DNA of 64,000 nucleotides from Krasilnikoviella flava (GTDB taxonomy: Bacteria > Actinomycetota > Actinomycetes > Actinomycetales > Cellulomonadaceae): contig NZ_FUZQ01000001.1 in NCBI RefSeq assembly GCF_900167525.1, forward strand, positions 620,001-684,000, given 5' to 3'. Within the stretch, counting starts at the first letter, position 1. The number at the start of each line of letters is the position of its first letter. The notes beneath the pieces were generated by a model. It did no database searches. It had not been told where the DNA came from and saw only the letters and a program-made list of their open reading frames with translations. Of this stretch, positions 15,623 through 24,362 are shown piece after piece. The position numbers were made by a program, and so were the translations under genes.

Positions 15623-16927
15623 GTGAGCACCGAGGGTTCCTCCACGCCGTCGTCCACCACCCCGTCCGCCGGGGCGGCCGATCTCGCCGCCAGGCTCGAC
15701 GACCTGCGCCGCGCGTACGCGGACCTGCAGGCCCGCGGCCTGAAGCTCGACCTCACGCGCGGCAAGCCGTCCGCCGAGCAGCTCGACCTCTCCGAGGCGC
15801 TGCTGGCCCTGCCCGGCGCGGGCACGCACACGGCCGAGGACGGCTCGGACACGCGCAACTACGGCGGGCTGGCGGGGCTGCCCGAGCTCCGCCGGATCTT
15901 CGCCGAGCTGCTCGGGGTGCCGGTCGACCAGCTCCTCGCCCAGGGCAACGCGTCGCTCACCCTCATGTACGACACGGTGGTGCAGGCGCTGCTGTTCGGC
16001 GTGCCGGGCTCGGAGCGGCCGTGGTCGCGCGAGGAGCAGATCACGTTCGTCTGCCCGGTGCCCGGGTACGACCGGCACTTCGCCATCTGCGAGGAGCTGG
16101 GCATCCGCATGGTCACCGTGCCCATGACCCCGGACGGCCCCGACGCCGAGGCCGTGGCGGCGCTCGTCGCCGACGACCCGACGGTCAAGGGCCTGTGGGT
16201 CGTGCCCACGTACGCCAACCCGGACGGCTCGGTGGTCTCCGAGGCCGTCGCGCGTCGCCTCGTCTCGATGCCCGCTGCGGCGCCCGACTTCCGCATCTTC
16301 TGGGACAACGCCTACGCCGTGCACCACCTCACGGAGCACGAGGCCAAGTCCGCGAACGCGCTCGACCTCGCCGCCGAGGCCGGCCACCCCGACCGCGTGC
16401 TGATGTACGCGTCCACCTCGAAGATCACGTTCGCCGGCTCCGGCGTCGCGTTCTTCGCGTCCTCGCCCGCGAACGTCTCCTGGTTCACGAAGCACCTCGG
16501 CATCCGGTCCATCGGCCCGGACAAGATCAACCACCTGCGGCACGCGACGTTCTTCGGCGACGCCGAGGGCGTACGCAACCACATGCGCAAGCACCGCGAG
16601 ATCCTCGCGCCGAAGTTCCGCGCCGTCGTCGACATCCTCGACGAGCGCCTGGGCGACTCGGGCGTCGCCACGTGGACGCGGCCCGACGGCGGGTACTTCG
16701 TCTCCGTCGACGTCGTGCCCGGTACGGCGGCGCGCGTGGTGCAGCTCGCCAAGGAGGCCGGGATCGCCCTGACCCCCGCGGGCGCCACGTTCCCCTACCA
16801 CCAGGACCCGGACGACCGGAACCTGCGGCTCGCCCCGACCATGCCGCCGCTGGACGAGGTGCGGGTCGCGATGGACGGCGTCGCCACCTGCATCCTGCTC
16901 GCCGCGGCGGAGGCCACCGCGTCCTGA
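15623..16927 (+). CDS. PLP-dependent aspartate aminotransferase, class Ic (AspT/MocR-like fold)
   Basis: A 434-residue aminotransferase of the subgroup Ic found in actinobacteria, exemplified by AspT of Corynebacterium glutamicum. It interconverts aspartate and glutamate with oxaloacetate and 2-oxoglutarate. Motifs in order are LDLTRGKPS, TRNYGGLAGLPELR, QGNASLTLMYDTVVQ, CPVPGYDRHF, FWDNAYAVHH, and the PLP lysine in YASTSKITFAGSG (about residue 262). A Pro/Ser-rich N-terminal tail of about 20 residues precedes the fold. The gene is monocistronic: a leaderless-type promoter is at its start and a hairpin terminator follows at 16950. Confidence 0.92.
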   Translation: MSTEGSSTPSSTTPSAGAADLAARLDDLRRAYADLQARGLKLDLTRGKPSAEQLDLSEALLALPGAGTHTAEDGSDTRNYGGLAGLPELRRIFAELLGVPVDQLLAQGNASLTLMYDTVVQALLFGVPGSERPWSREEQITFVCPVPGYDRHFAICEELGIRMVTVPMTPDGPDAEAVAALVADDPTVKGLWVVPTYANPDGSVVSEAVARRLVSMPAAAPDFRIFWDNAYAVHHLTEHEAKSANALDLAAEAGHPDRVLMYASTSKITFAGSGVAFFASSPANVSWFTKHLGIRSIGPDKINHLRHATFFGDAEGVRNHMRKHREILAPKFRAVVDILDERLGDSGVATWTRPDGGYFVSVDVVPGTAARVVQLAKEAGIALTPAGATFPYHQDPDDRNLRLAPTMPPLDEVRVAMDGVATCILLAAAEATAS

Positions 16928-16949
16928 CCCCCGGCCTCCACGTCGTCGA

Positions 16950-16994
16950 TGTGACCGTGGCCTCGTCGCGCGCCGGGACGGGGCCACGGTCACA
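16950..16994 (+). terminator. Hairpin terminator after the aminotransferase
   Basis: TGTGACCGTGGCC at 16950-16962 pairs perfectly with 16982-16994 around a 19-base loop, 22 bases after the stop. There is no T tract, as is common in very GC-rich actinobacteria. Confidence 0.6.
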
Positions 16995-17079
16995 CCCGCA
17001 ACGTGCGGAAACACAAGATCTTCGCGCTTCCTCACAGGGCGGGTCACGACCGCCCGCTGCGACCTGCACACGCCCGGCC

Positions 17080-17085
17080 TAGGCT
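17080..17085 (+). promoter_or_regulatory. Candidate -10 element before the low-complexity membrane protein
   Basis: TAGGCT at 17080-17085 is the best -10 match in the gap 16995-17190. That gap also holds a short palindrome around AAGATCTT near 17019 and otherwise nothing I can assign. Confidence 0.35.
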
Positions 17086-17190
17086 GCTGGGGACGCCCGC
17101 GGCAGACGCCGGAGCCCGCGGCGCGCGGCCCTCGTGCCGGCGGGTGCGGCGGGCGTCGGACCGACGACCCCGACCTGGACGCGACCCTCC

Positions 17191-18501
17191 GTGACCTCTT
17201 CCCCCCGCCCCTCCGCCCCGAGCGACCCGGACGACGACGCGCACGACGACGCGCAGGCCGCCCCCGCCAAGACCCGGCTCTCGCTCACCCAGATCGTGGC
17301 GAGCGCGCTCGCCGCGGTCAGCGCCACCGTGCTGATGTCGTTCTTCGGCGTCGCGGGGACGATCATCGGTGCGGGCCTCGCGAGCGTCATCACGGTCATC
17401 GGCAACTTCCTCTACACGCGCTCGATCGAGAAGACCCACGAGCAGCTCAAGCCCGTGGTCACCAAGGTCGTGGCCCGCACCGGCCCGGGGACAACCCGCT
17501 CGCGCACCGCCGCGATGCGGGTCGCCGGCACGGCCACGACGGCGCGCGGGACCGTCGTCAGCACGTCGGACACCGCCCTCCTCGACGGCACGGACGGCAC
17601 CGAGGGCGCAGTCGGCCTGGGCACGGTGCCGGCAGCCGCCGGCGACGCGCCGACCGTCGAGCGCAGGCCCGTGAGCGAGGCGCGCGCCGGCGCCGGGACC
17701 TCTGCGACACCGCCGAACGGTGTCACCACGCCGCTCGACGCGACGCAGCCCCTGGGCGCCGAGCCCCCCGCCGACGGCGCCGGCACGGCGTCCGACGAGG
17801 ACCCGGCCCCCGACAGCGACGACGAGCCCGAGCCCCGCAACGCTTGGCTGCGCTTCGTCGAGAAGCACGGCACCGGCAAGGTGCTCGCCATGACGGCGGC
17901 CGGCCTGTTCGTCGTCGTCATGGGTGTGGTGCTGGTCGTCGAGCTCGTCATCGGCAAGCCGCTCTCCGACGCCGTCCGCGGCCAGGAGGGCTCCGGCACC
18001 AGCATCAGCCGCAGCTCCACCGACTCCGACGACTCCACCACGGTGCCCACGCCCACCAGCCCCGCCGAGGACCCGACGAACGTGCCCGGGGACGGCACCG
18101 GCGGCTCGGACGACGACTCCACCACCGGGACCACCGACGGGAGCACCGACCGGCCGACCGACGGCTCCACGCCCGACAGCACCACCGGCACGGACTCCGG
18201 GACGGACACGCCGACGGACGGCTCCACCGACGGCACGACCGGCGACGGCACGGACGGGAGCGACAACACCGACGGCTCGACCGGCGGCAGCACCGGCGAC
18301 GGCACCGACACCGGGGACGGCACCGACACCGGCACCAGCGGCGACACCGGGACCGACACGGGGTCGGGCGGCGGCACGGACACCGGGGCAGAGACGGGCT
18401 CCGGCACCACCGACCCCGACGCAGAGCAGGGCTCCGGGTCGTCCGGCGGCGCCGCCCAGGAGGACCCGAGCAGCACCGCGACGCCGACCCCGGCGTCCTG
18501 A
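17191..18501 (+). CDS. Membrane protein with a long Thr/Asp/Gly/Ser low-complexity tail
   Basis: About 436 residues, family not recognised. The N-terminus is acidic and is followed by a hydrophobic hairpin near residues 35-70 (IVASALAAVSATVLMSF, then GTIIGAGLASVITVIGNFLY). A charged linker of about 160 residues leads to a third hydrophobic helix near residues 230-255 (VLAMTAAGLFVVVMGVVLVVELVIG). The last 150 residues are almost only T, D, G and S in short repeats such as GDGTDTGDGTDTGT. This looks like a membrane-anchored protein with an extended extracellular stalk. The start is uncertain: GTG 17191 or GTG 17134, neither with a clear ribosome site. Slipped-strand length variation in the tail is plausible. 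Confidence 0.7.
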   Translation: MTSSPRPSAPSDPDDDAHDDAQAAPAKTRLSLTQIVASALAAVSATVLMSFFGVAGTIIGAGLASVITVIGNFLYTRSIEKTHEQLKPVVTKVVARTGPGTTRSRTAAMRVAGTATTARGTVVSTSDTALLDGTDGTEGAVGLGTVPAAAGDAPTVERRPVSEARAGAGTSATPPNGVTTPLDATQPLGAEPPADGAGTASDEDPAPDSDDEPEPRNAWLRFVEKHGTGKVLAMTAAGLFVVVMGVVLVVELVIGKPLSDAVRGQEGSGTSISRSSTDSDDSTTVPTPTSPAEDPTNVPGDGTGGSDDDSTTGTTDGSTDRPTDGSTPDSTTGTDSGTDTPTDGSTDGTTGDGTDGSDNTDGSTGGSTGDGTDTGDGTDTGTSGDTGTDTGSGGGTDTGAETGSGTTDPDAEQGSGSSGGAAQEDPSSTATPTPAS

Positions 18502-18552
18502 GCCGCCCGGAAGGCCGAACCCGAACATCGGACCGAACCACCGGACGAACAC

Positions 18553-18590
18553 GAAGAGGCGGTCGCTCCCGAGGGAGCGACCGCCTCTTC
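18553..18590. terminator. Bidirectional hairpin terminator, 18 bp perfect stem
   Basis: Arms 18553-18570 and 18573-18590 are perfect complements (GAAGAGGCGGTCGCTCCC). The hairpin lies midway between two convergent genes ending at 18501 and 18607. Confidence 0.85.
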
Positions 18591-18606
18591 GGCGCGTGCG
18601 GGAGGG

Positions 18607-19395
18607 TCAGCGGCCGAGCACGGCCTTGAGGAACTCCTGCGTGCGCTCGTGCGTCGGGTTGGTGAACATCGTCTCCGGGTCGGCCTCCTCGACGATCTTC
18701 CCGTGGTCGAACATCAGCACGCGGTTCGACACCTCGCGGGCGAACTGCATCTCGTGCGTCACGAGCAGCATCGTGATGTCCGTGGTGTTGGCGATCTCGC
18801 GGAGCACGCCGAGCACGTCGGCCACGATCTCCGGGTCGAGCGCCGAGGTCACCTCGTCGAGCAGCAGGATCTCCGGGTCCATCGCCAGCGCGCGGGCGAT
18901 GGCCACACGCTGCTGCTGGCCGCCGGACAGCTGGTTCGTCTTGAAGTCCCGCTTCTCGGACATGCCGACCTGCTCGAGGAGCTGCTCGGCACGCTCGACG
19001 GCGTCCTTCTTCGACTTGCCGAGCACGTGGATGGGCGCCTCGGTGATGTTCTCCAGCACCGTCATGTTCGGGAACAGGTTGAACTGCTGGAACACCATCC
19101 CCACCCGCTTGCGCACCAGGCGTCGGCGCTTCTCCGGGATCTCGACCCACCTGTCGCCCTTGTACTCGTGCGTGTAGGGGTCGCCGTCGATGAGGATGAG
19201 GCCGCCGTTCGCCTCCTCGAGGGTCATCAGCAGGCGCAGGATCGTCGTCTTGCCGGAGCCCGACGGGCCGATCAGCGTCACGCGGTCGCCCTGCGCGACG
19301 CTGAAGTTCAGCTTGTCGAGCACGACGTTGTCGCCGAAGCGCTTGACGACGTCCTTGAACTCGATGGCGGGGGTGCCGTTCGAGGCGGTGGTCAT
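18607..19395 (-). CDS. ehuA: Polar amino acid/ectoine-type ABC transporter ATPase (EhuA-like)
   Basis: The ATP-hydrolysing subunit, 262 residues. Walker A is GPSGSGKTT (near 40-48), the Q-loop lies in GMVFQQFNLFP, the signature is LSGGQQQRVAIARAL, Walker B is ILLLDEVTSALDP and the switch His is in LLVTHEMQFA. An insertion between Walker A and the Q-loop (DPYTHEYKGDRWVEIPEKR) matches the EhuA/GlnQ group. ATG 19395 has GGAG eight bases upstream; a TTG 36 bases further upstream is less likely. It is the last gene of a four-gene operon in the order ehuB-C-D-A. The ectoine assignment is inferred from order and similarity; another polar amino acid or osmolyte is possible. Confidence 0.85.
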   Translation of the reverse strand: MTTASNGTPAIEFKDVVKRFGDNVVLDKLNFSVAQGDRVTLIGPSGSGKTTILRLLMTLEEANGGLILIDGDPYTHEYKGDRWVEIPEKRRRLVRKRVGMVFQQFNLFPNMTVLENITEAPIHVLGKSKKDAVERAEQLLEQVGMSEKRDFKTNQLSGGQQQRVAIARALAMDPEILLLDEVTSALDPEIVADVLGVLREIANTTDITMLLVTHEMQFAREVSNRVLMFDHGKIVEEADPETMFTNPTHERTQEFLKAVLGR

Positions 19396-19423
19396 GGTCT
19401 GGCTCCCTGCGGAGGTCGTCGGG

Positions 19424-20071
19424 TCAGGCAAAGCGGATCTCCATCCGTCGCACCAGCAGCGACGTCGGGTAGCTCACGATGAGGAAGAGCAGTCCCACCA
19501 TCGTCAGCGCCTCGATGTACGAGAACGTGTTGGCGCCGAAGTTCAGGGCGGCCGAGTACATCTCGACGACGGTGATCGCGAAGAGGAACGGCGTCTCCTT
19601 GAACATCGAGACGGCGTAGTTCCCCAGGCCGGGCAGGGTCTTGCGGATCGCCTGCGGCAGGATGATCGCGAACCAAGTCCGCCCCTTCGGCAGGTTGAGC
19701 GCCGTGGCGGCCTCCCACTGTCCCGGGGGCACGGCCTCGATCCCCGCCCGGTACACCTCGGACATGTACGTGGCGTAGTGCACGCCGAGCACGCCGAACC
19801 CGATGACGAGCGGCGGCACGTCGACCAGCAGCAGCCAGGCGAAGACGAGCTGCACCAGCAGCGGCGTCATCCGGATGAAGTCGACGACGAGCCGCAACGG
19901 CCCGCGCACCCACCGCGTCGGCGCACGCATGGCCAGGGCGATGAGCAGCCCCAGGATCGAGGCGATCACCATGCCCACGACCGTCGCCTCGATGGTGATC
20001 ACCAGGCCGCGCAGCAGGCTGGGCAGGACCTCCCAGGCCTTCTCCCAGCTCCAGATGCCTTCCTCGTTCAT
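19424..20071 (-). CDS. ehuD: Polar amino acid/ectoine-type ABC permease (EhuD-like)
   Basis: A 215-residue permease of the His/Glu/Gln family. The GGDA-region equivalent VDFIRMTPLLVQLVFAWLLL and the ATPase-contact loop WEAATALNLPKGRTWFAIILP (residues about 118-138) are clear. Its start overlaps the upstream permease stop by four bases. It forms the membrane channel with EhuC, served by the EhuA ATPase 28 bases downstream. Confidence 0.88.
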   Translation of the reverse strand: MNEEGIWSWEKAWEVLPSLLRGLVITIEATVVGMVIASILGLLIALAMRAPTRWVRGPLRLVVDFIRMTPLLVQLVFAWLLLVDVPPLVIGFGVLGVHYATYMSEVYRAGIEAVPPGQWEAATALNLPKGRTWFAIILPQAIRKTLPGLGNYAVSMFKETPFLFAITVVEMYSAALNFGANTFSYIEALTMVGLLFLIVSYPTSLLVRRMEIRFA

Positions 20072-20814
20072 GCCACACCCCCCTTCACGCGGGCGATCTC
20101 GGTCGGGACGCCCGGCTTGAGGCCGAACACGTCACGCAGGCGCGGGCGCGTGCCGCGGCCGAGCCGGCGCTTGGCCCGCTCCTCGGCCCAGTTCATCCCC
20201 CAGGTCAGGACGTAGGCGATCACGAAGTAGATGACGAGCCCGACGCCGTAGCTGAAGAACGTGTCGCGGGTGTCCCGCTGCAGGTTGTCGATCCACCAGA
20301 AGACGTCGTGCAGCGTGATGTAGAACGCCAGCGCCGAGCCCTTGAGGAGCTGGATCAGCAGGTTCGCCAACTGCGGGATCATCAGCGCCCACGCCTGCGG
20401 GAAGACCACGCGGCGCACCTTGTGGAACCAACCGAGGTTGAGGGCCGTCGCGGCCTCCCACTGAGCGGTCGGCACCGACTCGATGGAGCCGCGCACCACC
20501 TCGGCGGCGTACGCGCCGTAGTTGAGGCCGAGCGCCACGATGGCGACGGCGAGCGCCTCCATCTTGAAGCCGAACTGCGGCAGCACGTAGAAGATCCAGA
20601 AGATCTGGACCACCAGCGACGTGCCGCGGAAGAACTCGATGACGACCCGGGACGGCCCGCGCACCCACAGCGAACGGGTGCGCGCGCCGAAGCCCAGCAC
20701 GAGCGCGACGACCATCGCAAGGACGGCGCCGCCGAGCGTCATCTCGAGGGTGACGAGGACCGCGTCGCCAAGGCTGGGGAGGCGGTCGACCAGTGCCTGA
20801 AGATCATCTGACAT
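20068..20814 (-). CDS. ehuC: Polar amino acid/ectoine-type ABC permease (EhuC-like)
   Basis: A 248-residue permease with the family loop WEAATALNLGWFHKVRRVVFP and the substrate-side motif IEFFRGTSLVVQIFWIFYVLP. A C-terminal basic extension of about 35 residues (AKRRLGRGTRPRLRDVFGLK) is longer than in most relatives. The ATG at 20814 lies four bases after the binding-protein stop. A longer open frame exists upstream but would overlap that gene, so I keep the short form. Confidence 0.88.
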   Translation of the reverse strand: MSDDLQALVDRLPSLGDAVLVTLEMTLGGAVLAMVVALVLGFGARTRSLWVRGPSRVVIEFFRGTSLVVQIFWIFYVLPQFGFKMEALAVAIVALGLNYGAYAAEVVRGSIESVPTAQWEAATALNLGWFHKVRRVVFPQAWALMIPQLANLLIQLLKGSALAFYITLHDVFWWIDNLQRDTRDTFFSYGVGLVIYFVIAYVLTWGMNWAEERAKRRLGRGTRPRLRDVFGLKPGVPTEIARVKGGVA

Positions 20815-20818
20815 GCGG

Positions 20819-21748
20819 TCAGGAATCCAGCCCCAGCTCGTCCGTGATGGCCGCGAGGTCACCCTCGCAGAGCATCTCGGCCGTCAGCCCCTCGGGCGGG
20901 AACTCCGCCTCCGTGAAGCCGAACGGCTCCATGATCTCGAGCCACTTCTCCTTGTCGCCGTTGATCTTGGCGAGCTCTTCGTTGTAGGCCTCGAGCAGCT
21001 CCGTGTCCCCCTTGCGGAACACCTCGGCGCCGGCGCCGATCTGCGCCACGCCGTCGATCGTGGCGACGAACGCGTCCGTGGCCTCGACGGGCTCGTCGGT
21101 GCTCTCCGCGAGCGCACGGATCGAGATACCGGTCAGCGCGAAGGCGTCGGCTCGGCCCGTCACGACGGCGTTCAGGCCGTCGGTCGAGTCGCCCACCGTG
21201 ATCGTCTTGACCCCGGTCTTCTTGGCGTAGCCGTCCTCGATCGCGCCGCTCGTGACGGCGATGGTCAGGTCCGAGCCCTCCACCGACTGCCAGTCCGTCA
21301 GGCCCTCAGGGTTGCCCTCCGGGACGAGGAACGCCGTGGTGTACATGATGGTCGGCTCGGCGAACGCCGCCTGCGCACAACGGTCCGGCAGGATCGACAT
21401 ACCCGCGGACACGGTGTCATACCGGTTGGCGGTCAGCCCCGGGATCAGCGAGTCCCACTGCGTCTCGGTGCCCTCGACGTCGTCGACACCGAGCGCGCCG
21501 AAGATCTCCTTGTCGAGCGCGATCGTCGCGCCGGTGAGCTCGTCGCCGTCCATGTAGCTGTACGGCTTCTCGCCGTTGAAGGCGACGTTGACGGTGCCGG
21601 CGTCCTGGATCGCCTGGAGCGTCGAGCCCGCGCCGTCACCCGATCCGCCCTCGTCGACGCTCGAGCAGGCGGCCAGCGCGGTCATGGTGAGCACGGAACC
21701 GGCAGCGAGGTACGCCCGGCGGCGCTTCGTGGTCCTGGTGGACGACAC
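20819..21748 (-). CDS. ehuB: Polar amino acid/ectoine-type binding lipoprotein (EhuB-like)
   Basis: A 309-residue periplasmic-type binding lipoprotein of family 3. The signal peptide ends at a LAAC lipobox near residue 28. The mature domain begins TLQAIQDAGTVNVAFNGEKPYSYMD and contains the family-3 signature region YDTVSAGMSILPDRC. The two lobes and the hinge IAVTSGAIEDGYAKK are in the normal order. GTG 21748 is chosen because GGGAG is six bases upstream; the frame continues 21 codons further without a better start. It is first in the operon and divergent from a GntR regulator, with shared operators in between. Ectoine as ligand is inferred. Confidence 0.85.
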   Translation of the reverse strand: MSSTRTTKRRRAYLAAGSVLTMTALAACSSVDEGGSGDGAGSTLQAIQDAGTVNVAFNGEKPYSYMDGDELTGATIALDKEIFGALGVDDVEGTETQWDSLIPGLTANRYDTVSAGMSILPDRCAQAAFAEPTIMYTTAFLVPEGNPEGLTDWQSVEGSDLTIAVTSGAIEDGYAKKTGVKTITVGDSTDGLNAVVTGRADAFALTGISIRALAESTDEPVEATDAFVATIDGVAQIGAGAEVFRKGDTELLEAYNEELAKINGDKEKWLEIMEPFGFTEAEFPPEGLTAEMLCEGDLAAITDELGLDS

Positions 21749-21809
21749 GATGTCTCCCTTCGTCGCCCGGCGAGAGTCCGCGCCGAGCCGTTGGTCTGGA
21801 CGGTGCGAC

Positions 21810-21815
21810 ACCGTA
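21810..21815 (-). promoter_or_regulatory. Candidate -10 element for the ehu operon
   Basis: TACGGT on the minus strand, about 60 bases before the ehuB start, with the dyad cluster 21835-21872 directly upstream where the -35 and activator sites would be. Confidence 0.4.
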
Positions 21816-21834
21816 GCCGCGATGCCGACGCTAC

Positions 21835-21872
21835 GACAATCTATGTATCCACATGTCGGATTGTCTACAATC
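21835..21872. promoter_or_regulatory. Clustered dyads in the ehuB/GntR intergenic region (candidate GntR operators)
   Basis: GACAATC (21835-21841) is the inverse of GATTGTC (21859-21865), and GATTGTCTACAATC (21859-21872) is itself an inverted repeat with a TTGT-CT-ACAA core. The TTGT-ACAA core is typical of FCD-type GntR operators. This is the most AT-rich patch of the neighbourhood. The remainder of 21749-22083 shows only the ehuB promoter and the ribosome site of the regulator. Confidence 0.55.
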
Positions 21873-22083
21873 AGCGAGGGCGCGCCGCCACGACGCGCTC
21901 CGTTCGGCGTCGTCGCAGGTCAGAGCGGCTTCGCCTGGACGAACGACTGTTTCGGACGGGCTCTGCAGGTCCGAAAACGCGGTCATGCCATGGTCACAAG
22001 AGGGTCACGATCTGGCCGGAGAGCCGCGGTGCGGGATGATATGTCCCGGTCGGACGGCTCCCGACCCCCTGGAAGGAGAGCAG

Positions 22084-22854
22084 ATGACCCCGTCGTCACG
22101 GGCCCCCGTCGGCAGCGCACCGTTCCTGTCGCCGGTGACACGTCCGTCGACGGTCGACCTCATCGCCGTCGAGCTGCGCAACGCCGTCTACTCGGGCGCG
22201 CTGCCGGTGGGGTCGCCCATCCGCGAGGTCGAGATGTCGAGCCAGCTCGGCGTCAGCCGCGGGCCGTTCCGCGAGGCGGCGCAGCGCCTGGTCCAGGAGG
22301 GGCTGCTGCGCTCCGTCCCCGGCCGGGGCCTCAGCGTGGTGCGCATCGGCGCCGATCGCGTGCGGTCGCTGTACGAGTCGCGCACGACGGTCGAGACCTC
22401 CGCCGCCCGCCTCGCCGTCGAGCGCGCCACCGGGGCACAGGTCGCGACCGTCCGCGCCGCGCACGACGCCCTCGTCGCCGCGGAGCGCAGCGAGGACGCC
22501 CGGCGGGTGGGCGACGCCGACCTCAACGTGCACTGGTCGCTCGTCGCCGCCGGCGGCAACCCCTGGCTGCTGCGCTGGATGACGACGCTCATCGTGGAGG
22601 TCCGCATCGCGAGCTTCACGCTCAGCGAGGAGTACGCGGTCCGCAAGGACGCCGCCGAGTCGCACGTCGAGCTAGTGGAACGGCTCGAGGCGCGCGACGC
22701 GGACGGACTCGTCGCCGCGATCCGCACCAACCTCGAGGACGCCGTCGCCCGCCTGCTCGAGCCCGAGACCATCGAGGTCGAGACCTTCGACGAGCCCCGC
22801 CCGTCCCCCGCGCCCCGCCTCGACCCGATCACACCGACGTTCCCCGAGCCCTGA
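22084..22854 (+). CDS. GntR-family transcriptional regulator (FCD domain)
   Basis: A 256-residue repressor-type protein. The winged helix is at residues 22-90 (IREVEMSSQLGVSRGPFREAAQRL), followed by an FCD ligand-binding domain at about 100-225 with the metal or carboxylate residues in DLNVHWSLVAAGGN and ESHVELVERL. ATG 22084 has AAGGAGAG five to twelve bases upstream. It is divergent from the ehu operon and shares a 335 bp regulatory region with it, so control of that transporter is the natural inference. Its end overlaps the convergent serine hydrolase gene by 26 bases. Confidence 0.93.
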   Translation: MTPSSRAPVGSAPFLSPVTRPSTVDLIAVELRNAVYSGALPVGSPIREVEMSSQLGVSRGPFREAAQRLVQEGLLRSVPGRGLSVVRIGADRVRSLYESRTTVETSAARLAVERATGAQVATVRAAHDALVAAERSEDARRVGDADLNVHWSLVAAGGNPWLLRWMTTLIVEVRIASFTLSEEYAVRKDAAESHVELVERLEARDADGLVAAIRTNLEDAVARLLEPETIEVETFDEPRPSPAPRLDPITPTFPEP

Positions 22855-24247
22855 GGGCCGCGAGCTGCGCCCGCCGCTCGCGTTCGTAGTCCTCGGCCCG
22901 CCACGACGTCAGCCCGCCCACGACGATCGCCGCGGGCCGGCCGTCGTCGCCGGTCAGCACCTCGACCGGCTCTCCCGGCGCACCGAACCCGTCGTGGACC
23001 GGCAGGCGGAGCACGTCGCCGTCCACGTCCAGGCACGCGGCACCCGCCAGCGGGTCCTCGCGTCGCGGGTCGATCAGCCACAGCCGGCTGCCGAGGCGCA
23101 CGACGTCGGTGAGCCCCCAGAGGCTCGCGAACCGGCCGGTCCGGCGGTCGAGGGCGGCAGCCTCCTCCGGTGTCGGCGCGCCGGCGTCGAGGGCGGTCGC
23201 CACCAGCGCGAACAGCCCGGTCGCGATCGTGTCGGCGGGGCCGTCGATCGCGTTCGTCAGCACGGACACGACGACGCGTCCCGCCGGGTCCGCCCAGGTG
23301 CGGCTGAGCTGCCCCGGGAACGCGCCGCCGTGCCCGACGACGCGGCGCCCCTCGATCTCCCGCGTCTCGAACCCCAGCCCGTAGCGGCGCACGCGGGCGT
23401 GCGGGCGGTCGATCACCGACTCGTCGCGCTGCAGCAGGCGGCGCGTCTCCGGCCGCAGCAGGTCGGAGCCGTCGGCGTGCGCCGCGAACCAGCGCGTCAG
23501 GTCGGACGCCGTCGAGCAGAAGCCCGTCGCCGCGGCCAGCGCGCCCGTGCGCACCGGGGCGACCGGCAGCCGCCCGTCGTCGGCGACCCCGAGTGCGGAG
23601 TGCCCGACGACGGCCCGCGCGCCGCCGCCGCCGTCGTCGAGCTCGGGCGCGGTGCGCTCCAGACCGAGCGGGCCGAGGAGGTCGCTCAGCACGTGCTGCG
23701 CGAACGGCACTCCCGTGACGGCCTCCACCACGAGCCCGAGCAGCCCGTACGCGAGGTTCGAGTACTTGAAGACCTCGCCGCGCCCGAGGACCAGCCCGTC
23801 CGTCGTCACGGCCTTCACCAGGGCGTCGCGACCCGGGAAGGGGCCGCCCAGCTGCCAGAAGTCCGCGTCGGTGCCGTCGCGCCGCACCCCGCCGGTGTGG
23901 CCGAGGGCCTCGCGAAGCGTGACACGCCCGACGACGGTGCCCGCGAGCTCCGCGAGGTGGATCTCGAACGGGTCGTCGAGGCGCAGCTCGCCCCGGTCCG
24001 CGAGGCGCGCGACCGCCGTCGCGGTGAACGTCTTGGAGTGCGAGGCCACGCGGAACACGTGGTCGGTGCCCAGCGGCTCGCCGGTGGTGATGTCGGCGAC
24101 CCCCCACGCGCCCTCGAGGACCAGGTCGTCGGCCACGCGGACCGCGTACTGGACGCCCGGCACCCGGGCGAAGCCCGCCTGGGTGGCGACCCACGCGGCG
24201 AGGTGGTCGACGTCGAGCAGGTCGCGGACGGTGTGCGGGGAGGTCAT
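22829..24247 (-). CDS. Serine hydrolase, class C beta-lactamase family
   Basis: A 472-residue protein of the penicillin-binding/class C beta-lactamase fold. The catalytic SxxK is SHSK in FRVASHSKTFTATAVARL (about residue 67-70), the YxN motif is YSN in FKYSNLAYGLLG, and the third motif is HGG in VVGHGGAFPG. There is no signal peptide, so it is probably cytoplasmic, an esterase or peptidase rather than an antibiotic-resistance enzyme. The last 130 residues form a separate domain with beta character. ATG 24247 is used; a GTG nine bases upstream is possible. It stands alone, convergent with the GntR gene. Confidence 0.9.
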   Translation of the reverse strand: MTSPHTVRDLLDVDHLAAWVATQAGFARVPGVQYAVRVADDLVLEGAWGVADITTGEPLGTDHVFRVASHSKTFTATAVARLADRGELRLDDPFEIHLAELAGTVVGRVTLREALGHTGGVRRDGTDADFWQLGGPFPGRDALVKAVTTDGLVLGRGEVFKYSNLAYGLLGLVVEAVTGVPFAQHVLSDLLGPLGLERTAPELDDGGGGARAVVGHSALGVADDGRLPVAPVRTGALAAATGFCSTASDLTRWFAAHADGSDLLRPETRRLLQRDESVIDRPHARVRRYGLGFETREIEGRRVVGHGGAFPGQLSRTWADPAGRVVVSVLTNAIDGPADTIATGLFALVATALDAGAPTPEEAAALDRRTGRFASLWGLTDVVRLGSRLWLIDPRREDPLAGAACLDVDGDVLRLPVHDGFGAPGEPVEVLTGDDGRPAAIVVGGLTSWRAEDYERERRAQLAALRARGTSV

Positions 24248-24362
24248 GGCCGCCACCCTGTCACGGCGTTGGGATCATCCACGCCCGCGCGATGAGTTCG
24301 GCGTCTGCGGGCCGTCCTAGCCTGGGACGTGACGCACATCACCTCGACACCCGGGAGACCAC

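Noticed and set aside
18170-18420. Short, nearly regular repeats that could be mistaken for a CRISPR array
   Set aside because: Units are 6-18 bases, unevenly spaced, in frame, and encode a Thr/Asp/Gly/Ser tail. No spacer pattern and no cas genes are present.
22829-24247. Class C beta-lactamase fold gene as an antibiotic resistance gene
   Set aside because: It has no signal peptide and the third motif is HGG rather than KTG, which fits esterase or peptidase relatives.
24252-24280. A third TGTCACG-N16 element before the DrrA-like gene
   Set aside because: The downstream half reads CGCC, not GTC, and a separate TAGCCT box with a ribosome site explains the gene. I treat the match as chance.
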